NCBI GenBank assembly: GCA_023389005.1
Contig: JAEWFE010000101.1
Coordinates: forward strand, 1 to 6,265
From: Bacillota bacterium
GTDB lineage: Bacteria > Bacillota > Bacilli > Lactobacillales > Enterococcaceae
Direction: 5' to 3'
DNA: 6,265 nt
Each line of letters begins with the position of its first letter. Positions within the stretch are counted from its first letter, which is position 1. Shown in pieces: positions 1 to 4,210 of the stretch. The translations under genes were made by a program, and so were the position numbers. Below the pieces are notes generated by a model that ran no database searches, was not told where the DNA came from, and saw only the letters and a list, made by a program, of their open reading frames with translations.

Positions 1-1490
1 CACCCCAGCGGATAATGTGATTCCCGTGAAAGATGCGTTTACTCGAAGCATTAAAGTAGATAAAGTCACGGGTGCAATCATCGAGCGTAAAGATTGGACA
101 CCAAATAAACATGCCTTTGAAACAGTCACTACGCCAGAAGTGGTGAACTACTATGCGGATAAGGATAAAGCCGGAGGTTTAACTGCGACCGTTGACAATC
201 CAAACGTGGTAGACAATGTTGTTTATGCACCAAAAGAAGGAACATTAACCGTCCGCTACCTAGACCAAGATAAGGATATGACTGAAATCGAAGGAACTGG
301 AAGTTCTATCGGCGGAAACTATGGCGATACAATCAACTATAGTACCCAACCAACAATTGATGAATTGCTTAAGAAAGGTTATGAGTTAGTATCAGATGGC
401 TTCACAGGCAAAGTTGGAGAAGTATTCGGAGACGATAATAAAGGTCAAACTTACGATGTGGTCTTAAAACACGGTATCACTGAATACACACCTGAAAATC
501 CAGGGACACCAGATACGCCAATTAATCCAGAAGATCCAGATGGACCAAAAGTACCAGAAGATGCGGGACGAGAAAATCTAGCCAAAGATGCGTCACAAAC
601 AGTTCATTACACAGGAGCGGGAGAAAACACCCCGGCGGATAGTGTGATTACTGCTAAAGATGCGTTTACTCGAAGCATTAAAGTAGATAAAGTCACGGGT
701 ACAATCATTGAGCGTAAAGATTGGACACCAAATGAACACGCCTTTGAAACAGTCGCTACACCAGTAGTGATGAACTACTATGCGGATAAGGATCAAGCAG
801 GAGGTTTAACTGCGACCGTTGCAAATCCAAACGTGGTGGATGATGTTGTTTATGCACCAAAAGAAGGAACCTTAACTGTTCGTTATCTAGACCAAGATAA
901 AGATATGACCGAAATCGAAGGAACTGGAAGTTCTATCGGTGGAAACTATGGCGATACAATCAACTATAGTACTCAACCAACAATTGATGAGTTAATCAAA
1001 AAAGGTTATGAGTTAGTATCTGATGGCTTCACAGGAAAAGCTGGAGGAGTATTCGGAGACGATAATAAAGGTCAAACTTACGATGTGGTCTTAAAACACG
1101 CTATCACTGAATACACACCAGAAAATCCAGGAACACCGGGTACACCAATTAATCCGGATGATCCACATGGGCCAAAAGTACCAGAAGATGCGGCAAGAGA
1201 AAACCTAGCCAAAGATGCATCACAAACGATTTACTACTCTGGTGCAGGTGATAAGACGCCGGCTAATCACGTAACTTATGTGAAAGATGCCTTTACTCGA
1301 AGCATCAAAGTAGATAAGGTAACTGGTGAAATTGTGGAGCGAACAGAGTGGCAACCAGGAAAACATGTATTTGATCAAGTCGTCACGCCTGAAATTGCTA
1401 AATATACAGCAGATAAGGTGCAAGCTGGTGGATTAGTAGCAACGGTTGAAAATCCAGATGTGGTAGATCACGTTGTATACGTACAAAATA
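1..1490 (+). repeat. Tandem 627-bp coding repeats (Mub units)
   Basis: The unit length is exactly 627 bp (209 codons). Position 1 aligns with 628, 561 with 1188, and 671 with 1298. The window holds the end of one unit (1-560), one full unit (561-1187) and a terminal half unit (1188 to about 1490) that has only the B2-like module. By hand count the first two copies differ at about 18 of 187 aligned residues, while the terminal half unit is clearly more diverged. The repeats lie in the coding frame and have no insertions or deletions, as expected for modular surface proteins whose repeat number can change by recombination. Confidence 0.95.
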
Positions 1491-1708
1491 GTGTACCGAC
1501 ACCACCTAGATTACCAAATACAGGAGGAAACCCAACACCTCAACCACAGCCAACGCCACAACGAGTGGTACAAGAAACACCAAGAAGATCAAGTCGTCAC
1601 TTGCCAAAAACGGGTAGCAAGGCAAATACAACTACTGCAGGGCTAGCGACAGTAAGTATGGCAGGATTACTTGGATTAATATCTAAACGACGCCGCAAGG
1701 AAGATTAA
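2..1708 (+). CDS. Mub/MucBP-repeat LPXTG cell-wall-anchored adhesin, 3' part (5' end outside window)
   Basis: The frame is open from the first complete codon, and the opening residues TPADNV match the inside of the next repeat, so the gene starts upstream; the GTG at 17 is an internal valine codon. The protein alternates two modules: a Mub B2-like module (569-856, 1196-1486 and a partial copy at 2-229; typical stretch DAFTRSIKVDKVTG) and a MucBP-like module (about 242-472 and 869-1099; starts TLTVRYLDQDKD, ends YDVVLKH). Pro-rich linkers (TPENPGTP) join them. The last B2 copy is more divergent and leads into a Pro/Gln-rich wall-spanning segment. The C-terminus is a sortase signal: LPKTG, a hydrophobic stretch (LATVSMAGLLGLI) and the tail SKRRRKED. 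Such proteins are exported, linked to peptidoglycan by sortase A and often bind mucus glycoproteins in lactobacilli. Family and anchoring are clear; the ligand is inferred from family. The signal peptide and total repeat number are not visible. Confidence 0.93.
   Translation, partial: TPADNVIPVKDAFTRSIKVDKVTGAIIERKDWTPNKHAFETVTTPEVVNYYADKDKAGGLTATVDNPNVVDNVVYAPKEGTLTVRYLDQDKDMTEIEGTGSSIGGNYGDTINYSTQPTIDELLKKGYELVSDGFTGKVGEVFGDDNKGQTYDVVLKHGITEYTPENPGTPDTPINPEDPDGPKVPEDAGRENLAKDASQTVHYTGAGENTPADSVITAKDAFTRSIKVDKVTGTIIERKDWTPNEHAFETVATPVVMNYYADKDQAGGLTATVANPNVVDDVVYAPKEGTLTVRYLDQDKDMTEIEGTGSSIGGNYGDTINYSTQPTIDELIKKGYELVSDGFTGKAGGVFGDDNKGQTYDVVLKHAITEYTPENPGTPGTPINPDDPHGPKVPEDAARENLAKDASQTIYYSGAGDKTPANHVTYVKDAFTRSIKVDKVTGEIVERTEWQPGKHVFDQVVTPEIAKYTADKVQAGGLVATVENPDVVDHVVYVQNSVPTPPRLPNTGGNPTPQPQPTPQRVVQETPRRSSRHLPKTGSKANTTTAGLATVSMAGLLGLISKRRRKED
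1511..1525 (+). other. Upstream LPNTG motif, possible second sortase site
   Basis: These five codons read LPNTG, followed by GNPTPQPQPTPQ. This is a perfect LPXTG-type pentapeptide 30 residues before the canonical LPKTG. No hydrophobic stretch follows it directly, so it is not a complete sorting signal by itself. It lies in the flexible Pro-rich segment and could be a secondary cleavage site or a remnant of a duplicated anchor. Confidence 0.5.
1601..1705 (+). other. C-terminal cell-wall sorting signal (LPKTG, membrane segment, basic tail)
   Basis: LPKTG occupies 1601-1615. It is followed by a short polar spacer, a hydrophobic segment containing LATVSMAGLLGLI, and the positively charged end SKRRRKED just before the TAA stop at 1706. 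This is the standard three-part signal recognised by the housekeeping sortase, which cleaves between Thr and Gly. Confidence 0.95.
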
Positions 1709-1728
1709 CTCCCTCATATATTCCCTAA

Positions 1729-1765
1729 AAAACGCATGACTCGAAGTGAATGAGTCATGCGTTTT
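1729..1765. terminator. Bidirectional rho-independent terminator
   Basis: A perfect 14-bp inverted repeat (AAAACGCATGACTC at 1729-1742 and GAGTCATGCGTTTT at 1752-1765) encloses a 9-base loop. On the plus strand the stem ends in TTTT and serves the Mub-repeat gene, which stops at 1708. Read on the minus strand, the run of six A at 1727-1732 becomes a six-U tail, placed 8 bases after the oligopeptidase stop at 1774. It therefore fits both convergent genes. Confidence 0.93.
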
Positions 1766-1773
1766 ACTTTGGA

Positions 1774-3558
1774 TTAGATATATTTTTCTGTTAATTCCAT
1801 GAAGGTTGCGATATCTTTTAGAACCATATCGATACCTGCTTGCCAGAAAGTGGCTTGGTGTAAGTCGGTATCAAGGTGTTTTTTCGCTAATTCTTCCGTC
1901 GTCATACTTGCTGTATCGCGAAGTAAAGCAATGTATTGATCTTCAAAACCATCTGCATGTTGGCTTGCCTTAGCATAAATGCCTAGGCTGAACAAGTAAC
2001 CAAATGTATATGGGAAGTTATAAAATGGTACTTCATCAATAAAGAAGTGTAGTTTAGCTGCCCAGAAATGTGGGTGATAGCTGCCTAAACCATTGATATA
2101 AGCTTCTTTTTGTGCTTCAACCATTAGACGTGTAATTTCATCTGTTGCGACCAAGCCTTTTTGACGTGCTGCATAGAAGTTGCTTTCAAAGATAAAGCGT
2201 GCGTGAATGTTCATAAACATCGCAATTGCATTTTGTAATTTCACATCTAGCAAGTTGATTTTTTCTTCATCCGTCTTGGCTTCTTTTAAGGTTGCATCTG
2301 CCACGATTAATTCTGCAAAAGTACTTGCCGTTTCAGCAACGTTCATCGCATAGTCTTGGTTTAAAGTAGGTAAATCCCACATGACATGGCTGTGGAAAGC
2401 ATGTCCTAATTCGTGTGCCAAGGTGGAAACTTCATTGACTGATTCACCATAAGTCATAAAGATACGAGATTCTTGTGACTTAGGTAGACTTGTACAATAG
2501 CCACCAGGACGTTTACCAGGGCGATCTTCTGCTTCAATCCAAGCTTTATCAAAGGCCATTTGTGCAAATTCAGACATTTTAGGTGAGAATTTCTTAAAGT
2601 TTTCCACGATAAAATCTGCGGCTTGATCAAAAGTATAGCGACGTTCTTCAAAATTTCCTAAAACAATCGGTGCATCTTGGTCTTGCCAATCCATTTTATC
2701 TTTACCGAACAATTGTGCCTTACGTGTCAAGAAGTCGATAATTGGTTGTTTATTTTTTTGGATTGTTCCCCACATCATGTCTAGCGTTTCTTTATCCAAG
2801 CGGTTGTATTCCAAAGGTTGTTTCAAGAAATCATCGACACCGTGTAATTTGTAGTTATTTAAACGGAAACCATCCAAGTGATTTAAGGTGTCCGCAAAAA
2901 TATCTGCTTTTTCGCTCCAAGCTTTTTCCCATTTTTCGAATAATTCTTGGCGGACTGCTTTATCTTGGCTAGACATCATGGTGTTGAAGGCTTGACCAGC
3001 TGAAAGCATTTCGCCGTTAAATGGAATTTGGATACTTGCGACGATGGTATCGTAGTGTTGACTCCAAGCACTTTGACCATCTAGCGCCAAGGTATTGATA
3101 ATATTTTCAGATTGTTCGTCTAATAATTCTTGGCCATCTCTGCGCATTTCAGATAGACGGAAAGCAATTTGACTAAAGTGTGTCATTAAGTTTTGCCAAT
3201 CTTCTTCACTGTAGCTAGCAAATTTCTTATTTAAAATCGTTGTGGCTAGTTGAAAAGCAGGAAGGTTGCTGTAAAGTTGGCCAGTTAATAATTTGGCTTG
3301 TTGGTCATGGATATTTGCAGAGTTCAAAGCTTCGATAAATGAGCCACATTCAGTAAAGCTTTTTTGAATTTCTTCGTGAACTGCTAAAATTTCGGTCAAT
3401 GCTTCCACTTGATTTTCAGTGTTTGGTGTAAAAGCATCGACAAGTTGGTGGAATGCGTTGATTTTGGTAGATAATTCATTCAATTCTTGTCGCAGTGTTT
3501 CAGAGCTACTTCCTCCAGCGAAAATAGAATCTAAATCCCAGTTAATGGCATACTTCAT
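1774..3558 (-). CDS. pepF: M3-family zinc oligoendopeptidase, PepF type
   Basis: The gene encodes a complete protein of 594 residues from the chosen start, the usual size for the pepF/M3 family. It opens KYAINWDLDSIFAGGSSS, a typical N-terminus of this family. The thermolysin-like zinc motif is HELGH (LAHELGHAFHSH; His382, Glu383 and His386 counted from position 3558), and Glu409 in NVAETASTFAE is the expected third zinc ligand. The conserved GKRPGGYCTS segment lies just before the active site. There is no signal peptide, so it should act in the cytoplasm, cleaving medium-length peptides during peptide nutrition or turnover. An ATG lies at 3567 and another at 3558. The Shine-Dalgarno GAGAGG touches the first but sits 9 bases from the second, so 3558 is preferred. 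The gene is monocistronic as far as can be seen, with its own promoter and terminator. No disruption is seen. Confidence 0.95.
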   Translation of the reverse strand: MKYAINWDLDSIFAGGSSSETLRQELNELSTKINAFHQLVDAFTPNTENQVEALTEILAVHEEIQKSFTECGSFIEALNSANIHDQQAKLLTGQLYSNLPAFQLATTILNKKFASYSEEDWQNLMTHFSQIAFRLSEMRRDGQELLDEQSENIINTLALDGQSAWSQHYDTIVASIQIPFNGEMLSAGQAFNTMMSSQDKAVRQELFEKWEKAWSEKADIFADTLNHLDGFRLNNYKLHGVDDFLKQPLEYNRLDKETLDMMWGTIQKNKQPIIDFLTRKAQLFGKDKMDWQDQDAPIVLGNFEERRYTFDQAADFIVENFKKFSPKMSEFAQMAFDKAWIEAEDRPGKRPGGYCTSLPKSQESRIFMTYGESVNEVSTLAHELGHAFHSHVMWDLPTLNQDYAMNVAETASTFAELIVADATLKEAKTDEEKINLLDVKLQNAIAMFMNIHARFIFESNFYAARQKGLVATDEITRLMVEAQKEAYINGLGSYHPHFWAAKLHFFIDEVPFYNFPYTFGYLFSLGIYAKASQHADGFEDQYIALLRDTASMTTEELAKKHLDTDLHQATFWQAGIDMVLKDIATFMELTEKYI

Positions 3559-3567
3559 TAAAATCAT

Positions 3568-3573
3568 CCTCTC
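3568..3573 (-). promoter_or_regulatory. Ribosome binding site of pepF (decides the start)
   Basis: On the minus strand GAGAGG directly abuts the ATG at 3567, with no spacer, which is unsuitable for initiation there. It lies 9 bases from the in-frame ATG at 3558, which is a normal distance. This favours the start three codons further in. Confidence 0.75.
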
Positions 3574-3579
3574 AAATTT

Positions 3580-3612
3580 ATGAAATCATTCTCATTATAA
3601 TGTTGATTTCAT
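3580..3612. promoter_or_regulatory. Inverted repeat around the pepF -10 box, possible operator
   Basis: ATGAAATCA at 3580-3588 and its exact reverse complement TGATTTCAT at 3604-3612 are separated by 15 bases and flank the TATAAT box symmetrically. The right arm also forms part of a 12-base palindrome, ATTTCATGAAAT (3606-3617), just inside the -35 box. Dyads placed like this are typical of repressor binding sites. The binding protein is not identifiable from the sequence, and AT-rich DNA makes chance dyads more likely. Confidence 0.4.
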
Positions 3613-3622
3613 GAAATTTCTA
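3594..3622 (-). promoter_or_regulatory. Candidate sigma-A promoter of pepF
   Basis: The minus strand has a perfect -10 box TATAAT at 3599-3594. A weaker -35 box TAGAAA (4 of 6 matches) lies at 3622-3617, with the ideal 17-base spacer. Transcription would start near 3587, giving a leader of about 30 bases with the Shine-Dalgarno at 3573-3568. The perfect -10 and the position make this the likely pepF promoter. Confidence 0.7.
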
Positions 3623-3922
3623 GCAAAAGTTGCTGTAATGTACAAAGATAGCTTTGGAAAAAAGAGGTTGTGATTTCTAGGGGAGAGACTAACGTGGAAA
3701 AATGATCATTTGTGTATACTTTGTAAACTTATGTAAATGAACTTTTGTTAAAATGTTAATAAACGATGAGAATTAATTGGATATATATAGTTGATAAATT
3801 TCGTGCGATATATTATTCTTTGGATATTTTTCGTTATTGAAAATTCGGTGTATATAAGGTGTATTTTCTTCTTTTATTTAGTATTTAAATAGTCGTTAAT
3901 CTAATTTGTGTTTGCAAAAAGT
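3623..3922. other. AT-rich intergenic DNA with no gene
   Basis: No convincing coding region is seen on either strand. The stretch is very AT-rich (for example TAATAAACGATGAGAATTAATT and a TATATATA run near 3781). It contains weak promoter-like pairs such as TTGATA at 3791-3796 with TATTCT at 3814-3819 (17-base spacer), which could be an additional distal promoter for the adhesin. No transfer RNA, riboswitch or mobile-element end was recognised. Confidence 0.5.
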
Positions 3923-3953
3923 TTGTGATTTAAATTATTTAATGTGTTATAAT
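3923..3953 (+). promoter_or_regulatory. Candidate promoter of the leader/adhesin transcript
   Basis: A perfect -10 box TATAAT at 3948-3953 is preceded by TGT, giving an extended -10 (TGnTATAAT). A poor -35, TTGTGA at 3923-3928, lies 19 bases upstream; extended -10 promoters tolerate this. The start point would be near 3960, leaving about 250 bases of leader before the adhesin ATG. A second possibility is TTGAAA (4009-4014) with TATTAT (4034-4039), also at 19 bases, giving a leader of about 165 bases. Both include the leader ORF. Confidence 0.5.
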
Positions 3954-4108
3954 TGTTCTTTTTAAATCGTTCAGAGTTGTTTTTATATTAAAATTAGTCT
4001 AATAGGATTTGAAAATTAGTTATTTTATGAGAGTATTATAGACTAGGAAGGATAGACCTTTTATAAGAAGTTCTTTGAAAAATGAATATGAAAGAAGGTG
4101 CACAACAG

Positions 4109-4162
4109 ATGCTAGAATGTACTCGGATTTTCTCCAGACGTTTTATGATTGAGTTCTTTTAA
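4109..4162 (+). CDS. Putative 17-residue leader peptide upstream of the adhesin
   Basis: The ORF reads MLECTRIFSRRFMIEFF and then TAA. A strong Shine-Dalgarno, GAAGGTG (4094-4100), sits 8 bases before the ATG, a better site than many short intergenic ORFs have. The frame is open upstream to an ATG at 4082 (26 residues), but that start has no ribosome binding site. The peptide is rich in Phe (four) and Arg (three) and has one Cys; it has no export signal. Codons 7-12 (ATT TTC TCC AGA CGT TTT) contain the sequence complementary to the adhesin's own Shine-Dalgarno region, and the stop codon lies in the next hairpin. It is probably a regulatory ORF whose translation matters more than its product. 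I do not recognise it as a described peptide. Confidence 0.5.
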   Translation: MLECTRIFSRRFMIEFF

Positions 4163-4181
4163 ACGGTAGATAAAAGAATTT
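4151..4181 (+). promoter_or_regulatory. Inner AU-rich hairpin spanning the leader stop codon
   Basis: AGTTCTTTTA (4152-4161) pairs with TAAAAGAATT (4171-4180), with one G-U pair, around a 9-base loop; a further G-U can form at 4151/4181. The leader TAA (4160-4162) straddles the end of the left arm and the loop, so a terminating ribosome would melt it. The short TTTT that follows is interrupted by AA, which makes a true terminator unlikely. Confidence 0.45.
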
Positions 4182-4197
4182 TAATGAATAAAAAAAC

Positions 4198-4203
4198 GAG
4201 GAG
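4198..4203 (+). promoter_or_regulatory. Shine-Dalgarno of the thioester adhesin
   Basis: GAGGAG lies 7 bases before the ATG at 4211, a near-consensus site that fixes the start. An in-frame ATG at 4184 has no ribosome binding site and meets TAG at 4208, so it cannot be the start. The site is almost fully inside the predicted sequestering helix. Confidence 0.85.
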
Positions 4204-4210
4204 AAAATAG

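Larger units (their letters stand above)
4127..4208 (+). promoter_or_regulatory. Putative translational attenuator: long-range helix hiding the adhesin ribosome binding site
   Basis: ATTTTCTCC (4127-4135) is the perfect complement of GGAGAAAAT (4200-4208), which holds the adhesin Shine-Dalgarno. The next bases also pair: CGTTTT (4139-4144) with AAAACG (4193-4198). A small internal loop (AGA against A) separates the 9-bp and 6-bp helices. The paired region encloses a smaller hairpin at 4151-4181. The left arm lies inside the leader ORF, so a ribosome on codons 7-12 would open the helix and expose the adhesin start site. The layout resembles leader-peptide translational attenuation, as in erm and cat resistance genes. 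The pairing is seen directly; the function is inferred. Confidence 0.5.

Noticed and set aside
593..1423. Two minus-strand 67-residue ORFs at 593-796 and 1220-1423
   Set aside because: They are exactly 627 bp apart, so they are the antisense of the same part of the Mub repeat; there are no ribosome binding sites.
17..1708. GTG at 17 as the true start of the first gene
   Set aside because: The codons before it continue the repeat (TPADN aligns with TPADS in the next unit), there is no ribosome binding site or signal peptide, and the frame is open to the window edge.
2454..2972. Short ORFs inside pepF, at 2454-2651 (-) and 2742-2972 (+)
   Set aside because: They lie in other frames of a fully conserved peptidase gene and show no domain or initiation signal.
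3702..3740. Twelve-codon ORF (MIICVYFVNLCK) in the intergenic region after GGGGAGAG
   Set aside because: The Shine-Dalgarno-like run at 3680-3687 is 14 bases from the ATG, too far, and no structure or conservation argument supports it.
4151..4186. Inner hairpin as a rho-independent terminator (transcriptional attenuator)
   Set aside because: The stem is almost all A-T and is followed by only four T and then AATG, too weak for efficient termination; a translational role fits better.
3568..4210. Insertion sequence or attachment site between pepF and the adhesin
   Set aside because: No transposase fragment, terminal inverted repeats, target duplication or transfer RNA end was found.
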